Assembly: GCA_001298545.1 (NCBI GenBank)
Contig: LJCX01000026.1
Coordinates: 558,001-622,000 of the forward strand
DNA from: Actinobacteria bacterium OV320
GTDB taxonomy: Bacteria; Actinomycetota; Actinomycetes; Streptomycetales; Streptomycetaceae
DNA: 64,000 nucleotides
Direction: 5' to 3'
Every line of letters begins with the position of its first letter. Within the stretch, counting starts at the first letter, position 1. The notes below the pieces were generated by a model, which saw only the letters and a list, made by a program, of their open reading frames with translations, did not search any database and had not been told where the DNA came from. Below are positions 14,726 to 23,337 of the stretch, piece after piece. The position numbers were made by a program, and so were the translations under genes.

Positions 14726-16792
14726 TCACTCCCCGGCCCGCGCACGCGCCACCAGCAGAGCCACGTCGTCGTGGTTGTCGGGGTGGTGCAACGCGCTCAG
14801 CAGCAGGTCGCACACCTCCTGCAGCGGCCGCGCGGGATCGTCGAGCAGCGCCAGCAGCGCCTCCAGACGTTCGTCGAGCGAGTGGGTGCGGGTCTCGACC
14901 AGGCCGTCGGTGTACAGCACGAGCTGGTCGCCGGGGGCGAAGTCGACGTCGGTCGTGGAGAACGGCACCCCGCCCACGCCCAGCGGCGCGCCGGTGGGCA
15001 GGTCGAGCAGCTCCGGCGGACGGTTCGGGCGGATGTGCACCGGCGGCAGATGGCCGGCGTTGGCGATCCGGCACCTCCCCAGCCGGGGATCGTGGACGGC
15101 GTACACGCAGGTGGCGATGGAGTGGTCCAGGCCCTGGGTGATCCGGTCCAGGTGTTCCAGGAGGATTGCGGGGTCGAGGTCGAGGGAGGCCAGCGTGGTC
15201 GTCGCGGTGCGCAGCCGGCCCATCGTGGCGGCGGCGTCGATACCGCTGCCCATCACGTCGCCGACGACGAGCGCCGTCTTGCCGTCCGGGAGCGGGATGA
15301 CGTCGAACCAGTCGCCGCCGACCTCGGTGGTGGCGCCCGCGGGCTGGTAGCGGGAGGCGACCTCGAGGCCGCCCGTGACGGGCGGATGGCTCGGCAGCAG
15401 GCTGCGCTGGAGGGTGAGCGCGGTGGTGCGGGCGCTCTGGTACCAGCGGGCGTTGTCGATCTGGACGGCCGCCCGGGCCGCCAGCTCGCGCGCGAGCAGC
15501 AGGTCGTCGTGGCCGAACGGCAGGGGGTTGCGGGTCCGTTTGAGGTCGAGGGCGCCCAGCACCTCGCCCCGCGCGATGAGCGGCACGGCCAGATAGGAGT
15601 GCACACCGGCCCGCGCCAGCAGGGCGGCCGCCTCGGGGGAGTGGGCGATGCGCCCGAGGTCCTCGTCCTTGACCTGGGCCACCATGACCGGCCGCCCCGA
15701 GCGTACGCACTCGGTGACGAGCCGGTCGGGCGCGTAGCGGGCCACCTGACCGGGCTGGTCGGCGGCCCGCAGCGCGTCGGGCTCGTCGGTGCCGCACACC
15801 GCGAGGGCGCGGATCACGGCCGACTCGGCGGGCCCGAGGCTGGTGCGGCGGCCCCCCATCACCGCGTCGAGCAGATCCACCGCGGCCACGTCCGCCAGTT
15901 CCGGCACGGCCACGTCGGCCAGTTCGAAGGCGGTGCGCTCCAGGTCCAGGGTGGTGCCGATCCGGGCGGAGGCGTCCGCGATCAGCGCCAGCCGGCGGCG
16001 TGCCGCCTCGGCCTCGACGGCGGCCCGGTGCCGGTCGGTGACGTCGACGACCGAGACGGCCACGCCCAGCACGGTGCCGCGGGCGTCCTCCAGGCGGTAC
16101 AGGGAGAGTGACCAGACGTGGTCCTCGTCCGGATCGGCGGGGGTGCGGCCGACCGTGGACCGGTCGACGAGCGGCTCCCCGGTCCGCAGCACCTGGCGCG
16201 CCGCCGCCTCCAGCGCCTCCGCGTCCAGCCGGGGCAGCACCTCGTGTATGGTCCGGCCGAGGTGATCGGCGGCGGGAACGCCGTTGATCCGCTCCAGTGC
16301 CGGGTTGACCGAGACGTACCGCAGGTCGGTGTCCAGGACGGCGAGGCCGTTGGGGGACTGCGCGACCATCCGCGTCGACAGCGCCAGGTCCCGTTCCAGC
16401 CGGCGCACCGTCGTCCGGTCGGTGGCGAGACCCAGGGCGTAGACGTCGCCCCGGTCGTCCATGAGGCGCATGTTGCGGAACTCCACCAACCGGGTGGTGC
16501 CGTCCTTGCGCAGGATCGGGAACGCCCCCGCCCAGCTCTCGCCGGTGGCCATGACATCGGCGAACAGCTGCACGACCAGGTCGACGTGCCGTTCGTGGAC
16601 CATCACATGGGCCGCGTACCGCCCCAGCGCCTCATGGGCCGAGTACCCGAACAACTCCTCGGCCTGGGGGCTCCACAGGGCGATGCGGCCCTGGGTGTCG
16701 AGCACCACAGAGGCCACGTTGAGCACGTCCAGCAGGCCGCTGGGCCCGGTCGGGCCACCGCCCTCAGCCGCGGACGATCCGGCTCCGTTCAT
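14726..16792 (-). CDS. PAS-PAS-GAF-SpoIIE (PP2C-type) protein phosphatase
   Basis: A 688-residue sensor phosphatase that would dephosphorylate an anti-sigma antagonist. Two PAS domains occupy about residues 25-145 and 150-275 (VVLDTQGRIALWSPQAEELFGY, AVLDTDLRYVSVNPALERING), a GAF domain about 285-455, and the PP2C/SpoIIE domain the remainder. Metal-binding residues are in EVGGDWFDVIPLPDGKTALVVGDVMGSG and YTDGLVETR, ending at DDVALLVAR. No C-terminal ATPase domain is present, unlike the phosphatase at 39257. The ATG at 16792 was chosen; an in-frame GTG at 16825 is possible. It is a single-gene unit divergent from a secreted-protein gene. Confidence 0.94.
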   Translation of the reverse strand: MNGAGSSAAEGGGPTGPSGLLDVLNVASVVLDTQGRIALWSPQAEELFGYSAHEALGRYAAHVMVHERHVDLVVQLFADVMATGESWAGAFPILRKDGTTRLVEFRNMRLMDDRGDVYALGLATDRTTVRRLERDLALSTRMVAQSPNGLAVLDTDLRYVSVNPALERINGVPAADHLGRTIHEVLPRLDAEALEAAARQVLRTGEPLVDRSTVGRTPADPDEDHVWSLSLYRLEDARGTVLGVAVSVVDVTDRHRAAVEAEAARRRLALIADASARIGTTLDLERTAFELADVAVPELADVAAVDLLDAVMGGRRTSLGPAESAVIRALAVCGTDEPDALRAADQPGQVARYAPDRLVTECVRSGRPVMVAQVKDEDLGRIAHSPEAAALLARAGVHSYLAVPLIARGEVLGALDLKRTRNPLPFGHDDLLLARELAARAAVQIDNARWYQSARTTALTLQRSLLPSHPPVTGGLEVASRYQPAGATTEVGGDWFDVIPLPDGKTALVVGDVMGSGIDAAATMGRLRTATTTLASLDLDPAILLEHLDRITQGLDHSIATCVYAVHDPRLGRCRIANAGHLPPVHIRPNRPPELLDLPTGAPLGVGGVPFSTTDVDFAPGDQLVLYTDGLVETRTHSLDERLEALLALLDDPARPLQEVCDLLLSALHHPDNHDDVALLVARARAGE

Positions 16793-16959
16793 GCCACGCA
16801 CCGCCTCCGCATATCGACGCGGCACGCCGTCCCCCGTGCCGACTCCCCTGTTCTACCGTGCTCAATCCTTTTCTCCCACGCCTGGGGCGCCCTTCTTCAT
16901 GCTCCTCCAGTACGGCGTCGCGCGCCGTTCTCCTCAAGGCCCGCACCTGTCCATGGAAT

Positions 16960-16976
16960 TGGTCTGTACATGACCA
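16960..16976. promoter_or_regulatory. TGGTC/GACCA inverted repeat
   Basis: TGGTC (16960-16964) and GACCA (16972-16976) flank a seven-base centre TGTACAT. The left half with its flank, ATTGGTCT, is the same as the left half of the dre-like site at 5486, but the spacing is wrong for a 16-bp dre. It lies 57 bp upstream of the secreted-protein ATG and may be a GntR-type operator. Confidence 0.3.
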
Positions 16977-17032
16977 TCCTGCCGGGCCAGACTGTCCGCC
17001 GAGCGCGCCCACCCCCCTCGACGAGGAGTCCC

Positions 17033-17938
17033 ATGCCCGTGCGTCCTGCCCGCCGCCGTCGCACCACGGCCGGCATCGCCCGCACCGCCGCCCGCACCGC
17101 CTCCCTGGCGCTGGCCGTGGCGACGGCCGCCGTCCTCTCCGCGGCCCCGCCCGCCGCGGCCGCCGACACCTGGACCGAGGTCGGCTCCGACCGCGCCGAC
17201 CCGCTGACCGAGAGCCAGGGCCTGGCGTCGGTCGAGGTCCCGGCGGCCAGCGCCAACCGCTACACCGGCATCGGCACCATCCCCTTCTCCGTCTCCACCC
17301 GGGGCTGGAACCACGTCGGCGACCCCGACGCCTCCTACGACGGTTACTACGTCGAGCCGTACCAGAGCGACTCGAACAACGCGAAGATGTACCGCGTGCA
17401 GGCACCGGGCGGCGCCTGGTCGGAGTACGTCCACGCGCTCGGCTCCGGTGAGGCCCTGAACAACTCCTGGGCTGCGATCACCCCGAACAGCCAGTGGATG
17501 CTGTCCGGCGAGTGGGGCACCATGACCCGCTTCCTCGTCTTCCCGACCCCGGGCGCCAACCCCGCCACCTCGCCCTCCGCGAACCTGCCGCAGGTGTCGA
17601 CCGTCCGCCTCGACCATGCGGTGCGCGATGTCCAGGGCTGCGACTTCACCGGTCCGACCACCCTGCTGTGCGCCTCGGACGACCCGGCGGGCACCCTCTT
17701 CGGCATCACCAAGCCCCTCCTGCAGATCGACCTGTCCGCCGAACCGAACGGCACCTCCGACGTCACCGGCCATGTCACCGCCCTGCGCCAGCTTCCGCTG
17801 CGCAGCTCCTGCTCGGGCACGTTCGAGGCCGAGGGCATCGACTACGACCGCCGTTCCGGCACCCTGCGGGTGATCGTCGTGTCGCCCGGGTTCTGTGTGC
17901 TGACCGACAGCAAGACCTACCGCTTCACCCGGAGCTGA
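17033..17938 (+). CDS. Secreted protein of unknown function
   Basis: A 301-residue exported protein. The long basic N-terminus (RPARRRRTTAG) and hydrophobic core ending APPAAAADTW form a signal peptide cleaved near residue 42. The mature part is beta-rich, with NSWAAITPNSQWMLSGEWGTMTRF and CDFTGPTTLLCASDDPAGTLFG, and resembles a beta-propeller or lectin-like sheet protein. Four late Cys could make two disulfides. The ATG has GAGGAG five bases upstream. I do not recognise a named family; similar secreted proteins of about 300 residues are common in Streptomyces. Confidence 0.85.
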   Translation: MPVRPARRRRTTAGIARTAARTASLALAVATAAVLSAAPPAAAADTWTEVGSDRADPLTESQGLASVEVPAASANRYTGIGTIPFSVSTRGWNHVGDPDASYDGYYVEPYQSDSNNAKMYRVQAPGGAWSEYVHALGSGEALNNSWAAITPNSQWMLSGEWGTMTRFLVFPTPGANPATSPSANLPQVSTVRLDHAVRDVQGCDFTGPTTLLCASDDPAGTLFGITKPLLQIDLSAEPNGTSDVTGHVTALRQLPLRSSCSGTFEAEGIDYDRRSGTLRVIVVSPGFCVLTDSKTYRFTRS

Positions 17939-18006
17939 CCGGGGGCCGGCCGGGCCTCGGGCGACCCTCCTGTCGCTGGTCCCACGCGGAAAGTGGTGCT
18001 TTTCTG

Positions 18007-18054
18007 GGGATGTGGCGCGGTTCGCGGGGAACCCGCACCTCCGCGCCACATCCC
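18007..18054 (+). promoter_or_regulatory. Two-tier perfect hairpin in a 5' leader
   Basis: GGGATGTGGCGCGG (18007-18020) and CCGCGCCACATCCC (18041-18054) are perfectly complementary over 14 bp. The loop itself holds a second hairpin GCGGG-GAA-CCCGC (18024-18036). It lies 18 bases before the ATG of the next gene, so the stem ends next to the Shine-Dalgarno. It may be the terminator of the upstream secreted-protein gene or a leader structure. Confidence 0.55.
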
Positions 18055-18072
18055 ACGAGAGGAGCGATCACG

Positions 18073-18441
18073 ATGGATCGCGAACGACCGCACGAGGAGT
18101 CCGTCTCCGTCGAGATCAGCGGATGCAGCAAGGAGGACGCCCGGATCGTGTTCGACATGCTCGGCGAGTGCTTCGCATCGGACCGCGGCAGCGACGAGGT
18201 GCCGCAGCAACTGCACGAGAGCCGTCCGATGGTGTGGCTCGGCACCTTCGAGGTGACCGAGACGCACGACTGTGCCCGCCCGGCCCGGCTCTCGTCCTCC
18301 GTGGAGGCCGACGCGCAGGGCAGCTACTGGGCGATCGAGCGGCTCCGCTCGACGCTGGACTCGGTCTTCGCGGTGCGCGACCTCTCCTCGGCCTCCGGGG
18401 ACCAGGAGCGGGAGCTGCACGTCCTGCTGGAGAGCCGGTGA
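18073..18441 (+). CDS. Small hypothetical protein
   Basis: A 122-residue soluble protein of no recognised family. A strand-helix pattern opens it (VSVEISGCSKEDARIVFDMLGECF), the middle has RPMVWLGTFEVTE, and it closes with an acidic helical tail (ASGDQERELHVLLESR). The ATG is preceded by GAGGAG at nine bases, directly behind the two-tier hairpin, so its translation is probably structure-controlled. Codon use is normal for the region. Confidence 0.7.
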   Translation: MDRERPHEESVSVEISGCSKEDARIVFDMLGECFASDRGSDEVPQQLHESRPMVWLGTFEVTETHDCARPARLSSSVEADAQGSYWAIERLRSTLDSVFAVRDLSSASGDQERELHVLLESR

Positions 18442-18483
18442 GGCGGCGCTGCCGGTGACCTGCGGCACATGACGCCGATCCCA

Positions 18484-18503
18484 TTGTGCAACTAGTTGCA
18501 CAA
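18484..18503. promoter_or_regulatory. 20-bp perfect palindromic operator of fadH
   Basis: TTGTGCAACTAGTTGCACAA is a perfect 20-bp palindrome 55 bp upstream of the fadH ATG, positioned over the expected -35 region. The PadR gene that follows fadH is the natural candidate to bind it, giving a locally controlled two-gene operon. Confidence 0.7.
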
Positions 18504-18557
18504 CCCGTGCGCGGTCCTCTAGAACTGGAGGGAAGACACCGCGCACGGAGGGCTGTC

Positions 18558-20573
18558 ATGAGCCGTTACCCGCACCTGCTGAGCCCGCTCGACCTGGGCT
18601 TCACCACGCTGCCCAACCGCGTCCTGATGGGCTCGATGCACGTCGGCCTCGAAGAGGCCGAGCGCGGCTTCGAGCGCATGGCCGCGTTCTACGCCGCCCG
18701 GGCCCGCGGCGGAGTGGGCCTCATCGTCACCGGCGGCATCGCCCCCAACGACGAGGGCCGGCCCTACGAGGGGGGCGCGAAGCTCACCACGGAGGCGGAG
18801 GCCGAGCAGCACCGGACGATCACCGAGGCCGTGCACCGCGAGGGCGGCCGCATCGCGATGCAGATCCTGCACTTCGGCCGGTACGCCTATCACCAGGACC
18901 TGGTCGCTCCCAGCCCGCTCCAGGCGCCGATCAGCCCCTTCCCGCCCCGCGAGCTGACCGACGCCGACGTCGAGCGCACGATCGACGACTACGTCCGCGC
19001 CGCCCGCCTCGCCCGGCAGGCCGGTTACGACGGCGTCGAGATCATGGGCTCCGAGGGCTACCTCATCAACGAGTTCATCGCCGCCCCGACCAACCACCGC
19101 ACCGACCGCTGGGGCGGCTCGTACGAGAACCGGATGCGCTTCCCCGTCGAGATCGTGCGGCGGGTGCGCGAGGCGGTCGGCGAGGACTTCATCGTCGTCT
19201 ACCGGCTGTCCATGCTGGACCTGGTGCCCGGCGGCTCGACCCTGGACGAGGTCGTCACCCTCGCGAAGGCCGTCGAGGCGGCCGGCGCCACCCTCATCAA
19301 CACCGGCATCGGCTGGCACGAGGCGCGCATCCCCACCATCGCCACCTCCGTGCCGCGCGGCGCCTACACCTGGGTGACCAAGAAGCTCATGGGCGAGGTC
19401 TCCGTCCCGCTCGTCACCACCAACCGCATCAACACCCCCGAACTCGCCGAGGAACTGCTCGCCGACGGCTGCGCGGACATGGTGTCGATGGCCCGTCCGA
19501 TGCTCGCCGACCCCGAGTTCGTGGCCAAGGCAGCGGCCGGCCGGCCCGAGGCCATCAACACCTGCATCGGCTGCAACCAGGCCTGCCTCGACCACACCTT
19601 CAGCGGAAAGATCACCTCCTGCCTGGTCAATCCGCGCGCCTGCCACGAGACCGAGCTGACCCTCGCCCCGACCCGGCTGCGCAAGCGGGTCGCGGTGGTG
19701 GGCGCCGGCCCGGCGGGCCTGGCCTGCGCCGTGAGCGCCGCCGAACGCGGCCATGACGTCACTCTCTTCGACGCGGCGAGCGAGATCGGCGGCCAGCTCA
19801 ACGTGGCCCGCAAGGTCCCCGGCAAGCAGGAGTTCGACGAGACGCTGCGCTACTTCCGCCACCAGCTCGACGCGCACGGCGTGGACGTACGGCTCGACAC
19901 GCACGTCGGCGCGGAGGACCTGACCGGCTACGACGAGGTCGTCGTCGCCACCGGCGTCAGCCCCCGCACCCCCGACATCCCCGGCGTCGACCACCCGAGC
20001 GTCGTCGGCTATCTCGACGTCCTGCGCGACGGCGCCCCCGTCGGCGACCGCGTCGCGATCCTCGGCGCGGGCGGCATCGGCTTCGACGTCGCCGAGTTCC
20101 TCACCGACGGCGGCGACAAGGCGAGCGAGGACCCGGCGGCCTACTTCCGCCAGTGGGGCGTCGACATGGACTACCGGGGCCCCGGCGGTCTCACCGCCCC
20201 CGAGCGCCCGGCCCCGCCGCGCACGGTCCACCTCCTCCAGCGCAAGACCGGCAAGGTCGGCGCGGGCCTCGGCAAGACCACCGGCTGGATCCACCGCACC
20301 GAGCTCAAGCACCGGGGCGTCACGATGGTTCCCGGGGTGCGCTACGACCGGATCGACGACGCCGGGCTGCACCTCACCGTCGGCGAGCGGAGCACGCTGC
20401 TGGAGGTCGACACCATCGTGCTGTGCACGGGCCAGGACCCGCGCCGGGACCTGTACGAGGCGCTGGTCGCCGACGGCGCAAAGGTGCACCTCATCGGGGG
20501 CGCGGACGTCGCCGCAGAACTGGACGCCAAGCGCGCCGTCCAGCAGGGCACGGAACTGGCGGCGGCACTGTAG
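18558..20573 (+). CDS. fadH: NADPH-dependent 2,4-dienoyl-CoA reductase / old yellow enzyme family
   Basis: A 671-residue flavo-iron-sulfur reductase that would remove a conjugated double bond during oxidation of unsaturated fatty acids. The FMN TIM barrel (about 1-330) has RVLMGSMHVGL, the catalytic region HFGRYAYHQ and GSEGYLINEF. The 4Fe-4S ligands are Cys336, 339, 343 and 355 (CIGCNQAC then SC). The C-terminal FAD/NADPH halves show AVVGAGPAGLACAVSAAERG and AILGAGGIGFDVAEF. The ATG has GGAGG six bases upstream. It is followed 31 bp later by a PadR gene and preceded by a 20-bp palindrome. Other enones could be the true substrate. Confidence 0.94.
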   Translation: MSRYPHLLSPLDLGFTTLPNRVLMGSMHVGLEEAERGFERMAAFYAARARGGVGLIVTGGIAPNDEGRPYEGGAKLTTEAEAEQHRTITEAVHREGGRIAMQILHFGRYAYHQDLVAPSPLQAPISPFPPRELTDADVERTIDDYVRAARLARQAGYDGVEIMGSEGYLINEFIAAPTNHRTDRWGGSYENRMRFPVEIVRRVREAVGEDFIVVYRLSMLDLVPGGSTLDEVVTLAKAVEAAGATLINTGIGWHEARIPTIATSVPRGAYTWVTKKLMGEVSVPLVTTNRINTPELAEELLADGCADMVSMARPMLADPEFVAKAAAGRPEAINTCIGCNQACLDHTFSGKITSCLVNPRACHETELTLAPTRLRKRVAVVGAGPAGLACAVSAAERGHDVTLFDAASEIGGQLNVARKVPGKQEFDETLRYFRHQLDAHGVDVRLDTHVGAEDLTGYDEVVVATGVSPRTPDIPGVDHPSVVGYLDVLRDGAPVGDRVAILGAGGIGFDVAEFLTDGGDKASEDPAAYFRQWGVDMDYRGPGGLTAPERPAPPRTVHLLQRKTGKVGAGLGKTTGWIHRTELKHRGVTMVPGVRYDRIDDAGLHLTVGERSTLLEVDTIVLCTGQDPRRDLYEALVADGAKVHLIGGADVAAELDAKRAVQQGTELAAAL

Positions 20574-20592
20574 GACCGGGCCGGCGCCTCCC

Positions 20593-20604
20593 TAGGATGA
20601 CTGC
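20593..20604 (+). promoter_or_regulatory. Leaderless promoter of the padR gene
   Basis: TAGGAT (20593-20598), an ideal Streptomyces -10, ends six bases before the ATG at 20605 and no Shine-Dalgarno is present. The padR transcript would begin at or next to the start codon, allowing expression independent of fadH read-through. Confidence 0.55.
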
Positions 20605-21150
20605 ATGTCACTCCCGCACGCGATCCTCACCGCCCTGCTCGAGAGGCCCTCGTCGGGGCTGGATCTGACCCGCCGGTTCGACCGGTCGATCGGCTACTTC
20701 TGGTCGGCCACGCACCAGCAGATCTATCGCGAGCTGGGAAAACTGGAGGCCGAGGGACACATCCGGGCCCTGCCGGCCCAGGCGCCGGCCCGCGGGCAGA
20801 AGAAGGCCTACGAGGTGCTGCCCGCGGGACGCGCCGAACTCGCCCGGTGGACGGCGGCCGCCCAGGACCCGAAGCCGCACCGCGACGCCATGCTGCTGCG
20901 GCTGCGTGCCGCGGCGGTCGTCGGCACCGCGGGCCTCGAGGCCGACCTGCGCCGCCATCTCGAACTCCACCGCCGGCAGTTGGCGGAGTACGAGGAGATC
21001 GAGAAGCGCGACTTCCCGCCCGGCGAGGAGAGCGCGCAGGCCAGGCTCCAGCACCTGGTCCTGCGCGCGGGCATCGAGCTGGAGACCTTCTGGACGCAGT
21101 GGCTCGGCGAGGCCGTCGAGGAACTGCCGGTGGTGGGGGACGAGTCCTAG
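20605..21150 (+). CDS. PadR-family transcriptional regulator
   Basis: A 181-residue PadR regulator. The winged helix (AILTALLERPSSGLDLTRRF, then WSATHQQIYRELGKLEAEGHI) is followed by the C-terminal four-helix region (DLRRHLELHRRQLAEYEEIEKRDF) that mediates dimerisation. It is probably the repressor acting at the palindrome upstream of fadH. Its TAG stop shares the CTAG sequence with the TAG of the convergent gene, an overlap of four bases. Confidence 0.93.
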   Translation: MSLPHAILTALLERPSSGLDLTRRFDRSIGYFWSATHQQIYRELGKLEAEGHIRALPAQAPARGQKKAYEVLPAGRAELARWTAAAQDPKPHRDAMLLRLRAAAVVGTAGLEADLRRHLELHRRQLAEYEEIEKRDFPPGEESAQARLQHLVLRAGIELETFWTQWLGEAVEELPVVGDES

Positions 21151-21692
21151 AGCCGGTACGGCTTCGAACGGCGGCGCAGGAACCAGGCCGCCGCGATGAC
21201 GCCCGTCCCCACCAGCGCCCCGCCCACCCCCATGGCGACGGGGCCGACGTCGCGGGCCGCGCCGCCGAGGCCTCCCATGACGCCCCGCGAGGGCGTCGGC
21301 GTCACCGTGACCCTCGGGGACGGCGTGGCCGGGGTCGAGACGATCACCGACTGGGTGCCCGCGGTGCTGCCGTTGGAGCACACGACGACCACGGTGTAGG
21401 TGCCCGGGGAGACACCGGACCAGGCGGCGGACTGGCCGGCGGCCGTCCCGGACAGGGCGACCTGGCGCCCCTGGGCGAAACTCGCCTGGGCGCTGCCGAG
21501 CAGCGCCGCCGTGCCCCAACTGCCGTTGATCTGGGTGCAGGCGCTGGTCACGACCGACACCGTGGAGCCGGTCGTGCTCACGGAGATGCCCGAAACGCGG
21601 GCCGCGGCCGGCTGGGCGGTGAGGGCGAGCGGCAGAGCGGCGGCGGCTGCGACGGTCAGCCCTGAGCGGACGAGGAAACGGGAAGTGCGCAT
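21147..21692 (-). CDS. Secreted, C-terminally anchored cell-surface protein
   Basis: A 181-residue surface protein. The signal peptide runs to about residue 31 (LALTAQPAAA). The mature part is a Ser/Thr/Val-rich beta domain with two Cys (SACTQ, VVCSNGST) and a Pro/Thr linker (ATPSPRVTVTPTPS). A transmembrane helix (about 151-171) with a basic tail RRRSKPYRL closes it. There is no LPXTG-type sortase motif, so the C-terminus is a simple membrane anchor. Family not recognised; comparable short surface proteins are numerous in Streptomyces. Confidence 0.82.
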   Translation of the reverse strand: MRTSRFLVRSGLTVAAAAALPLALTAQPAAARVSGISVSTTGSTVSVVTSACTQINGSWGTAALLGSAQASFAQGRQVALSGTAAGQSAAWSGVSPGTYTVVVVCSNGSTAGTQSVIVSTPATPSPRVTVTPTPSRGVMGGLGGAARDVGPVAMGVGGALVGTGVIAAAWFLRRRSKPYRL

Positions 21693-21969
21693 CGGATGTC
21701 CTCCGGCGGCGGCACGGTTGGCGGTACATCCCTTGCGCCGCCGAAGGTCGGGTACGCCCGTGCTGCCTCAGGGGAAGCCAACGCGCCCCGGTCCCGCCCC
21801 GCATGCGGACGGCCACCGCCCAGGTGACGGATTCCTTCGGACGGCCCAGGCGGACCGCCCTCCCGGCGTGGTGACCGACCCGCGGCCCGGGCGTCGGCCC
21901 GATGGGCGGCCGGGCCGTGGCCCGGACTCCGGCCGGGCCGGCAGCGCACCGCCGGTCGGGTCCCGCCTC

Positions 21970-22944
21970 TCACCGCCGCGCGCCCGTCGTCACCGTCCGC
22001 TCCACCGAGAACGCGCCCCAGGTGCCGTCCGGCAGCCGGGCCCGCAGCCGCACCCGGTGGCCGGCTCCCGCCTCCCGCCCCACGTAGAAGCTGTACGTCG
22101 CCCTTCCCCGCGGCGGGGTCCCGCCCCACACCAGCGAGGTGGCCGGCCGCCCGTCGAGCTGGATCTGGTACTCCGTGACCACCCCGTCCACCCGGGGCGG
22201 CACCCACGACAGGTCGAGGTAGTACGACCCGTCGGCAAGGCGGGCGCTCGCCCGGAAGTCGGCCGGCGCCGTCTCCGCCCCCTCGTCGTCACCCGGCGCG
22301 GTGGTCAGGCGCACGGGAGCACCGGCGGGCGAGACGTTGTCGGCCGCGTCCCGGGCCCGGACGGTGAACGAGTAGCGCGCGCCGGGACGCAGTCCCGTGA
22401 CGACCGTCGCCGTCTGGCCCCCGCCGACGCTGTGGATCCGCACGCCGCCCTGGTAGACGTCGTAGGACACCACCTTCCGGTCGTCCGTGGCCGGCGTCCA
22501 GGACAGCTGGACGGCCCGGCTCCCGGCCGCCCGGCCGGTCACCGCGCCCGGCGGGGTCGGGGGCGAGCGGTCCGCGGCGGCGGCCGCCGGTGTCGTGGCC
22601 CGCACCTCCCGGCTGCGCGGACCGAGCCGCCCGTCGCCGTCGCGGGCCCGCACGGTGAAGACGTACGTGGTCGACGGCGAGAGGCGGACGACGTCCAGCA
22701 TGTGCGCGGAGCCGGGCACCTCCCGGACCTTCTCGGAACCGCGGTACACCTCGTAGGCGCTGACGGCGGGGTCCGCGGCGACCGCGTTCCACATGACGTG
22801 CACGCTCGTCGCGCTCCCGGCCTCCGCGGTGACCCCGGTCGGGGCGCCCGGCGCGCGTCCTTCGTCCCGGCTCCCGCCCGCGCACCCGCAGCACAGGGCC
22901 GTCACCAGGCCGCACACCACGACCCACAGCACAACGCGTCGCAC
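21970..22944 (-). CDS. Fibronectin type III repeat lipoprotein
   Basis: A 324-residue exported protein with a short signal peptide ending in LVTALCCGCAGG; one of these Cys is probably lipidated, although the lipobox is irregular. Three FN3 modules follow at about 34-120, 127-212 and 220-324, each with the Trp/Tyr core pattern (SVHVMWNAVAADPAVSAYEVYRG, QLSWTPATDDRKVVSYDVYQGG). The GTG at 22944 has GGGAGG seven bases upstream. FN3 modules in Streptomyces commonly accompany chitin- and cellulose-active enzymes, and a chitosanase gene lies divergently next to it. A dre-like operator overlaps its promoter. Confidence 0.9.
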   Translation of the reverse strand: MRRVVLWVVVCGLVTALCCGCAGGSRDEGRAPGAPTGVTAEAGSATSVHVMWNAVAADPAVSAYEVYRGSEKVREVPGSAHMLDVVRLSPSTTYVFTVRARDGDGRLGPRSREVRATTPAAAAADRSPPTPPGAVTGRAAGSRAVQLSWTPATDDRKVVSYDVYQGGVRIHSVGGGQTATVVTGLRPGARYSFTVRARDAADNVSPAGAPVRLTTAPGDDEGAETAPADFRASARLADGSYYLDLSWVPPRVDGVVTEYQIQLDGRPATSLVWGGTPPRGRATYSFYVGREAGAGHRVRLRARLPDGTWGAFSVERTVTTGARR

Positions 22945-22975
22945 GGCTTCGCCTCCCGGCCCGGCACGGCGGCAA

Positions 22976-23015
22976 TGGTCCGGACCAATATGGCGCGGCG
23001 GTGCGCACACATCAA
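22976..23015 (-). promoter_or_regulatory. FN3-lipoprotein promoter with dre-like operator
   Basis: On the minus strand TTGATG (23015-23010) and CATATT (22992-22987) are 17 bases apart. The perfect palindrome TGGTCCGGACCA (22976-22987) covers the expected transcription start, a classic repressor position. The 16 bases around it match a DasR dre of the form ACTGGTCTAGACCAGT at 12 positions, suggesting aminosugar control. Confidence 0.6.
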
Positions 23016-23337
23016 GAGGGCGGATGGACGGGGCCGCTGTCGGCGACCGCTTCCGGGGGTTACGTATGCTGAAGTTCCTCCCGGCGTGAACTCACCCTGA
23101 GCGCTCGTGAGTTCAAGCCGGTGGCGCGGACCGCTGTCGTCGCTGATCCCGCGCCGGCAAAGTGGCCCGGGGCCCGGAGCCGAAACCCTGTCCGGGCCCC
23201 CGGCCCTCTGTCGCACGGTCGGACTCCCCGAGGATGCTCCTCGTGCTCCGTACGGCCCCTTCGGGCTGGCCCCGGGGCGTGATCGACACCAGATTGTTCC
23301 GGGTGTCCGTCAATGCCCCCACGAGAGGGTCCGTATC
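23016..23337. other. Non-coding region before the chitosanase gene
   Basis: This 322-bp stretch holds no convincing gene. GACACC (23285-23290) and GGTGTC (23302-23307) form an inverted repeat with an 11-base centre about 31 bp before the chitosanase start and may be its operator. No clear -35/-10 pair was found. Confidence 0.4.
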
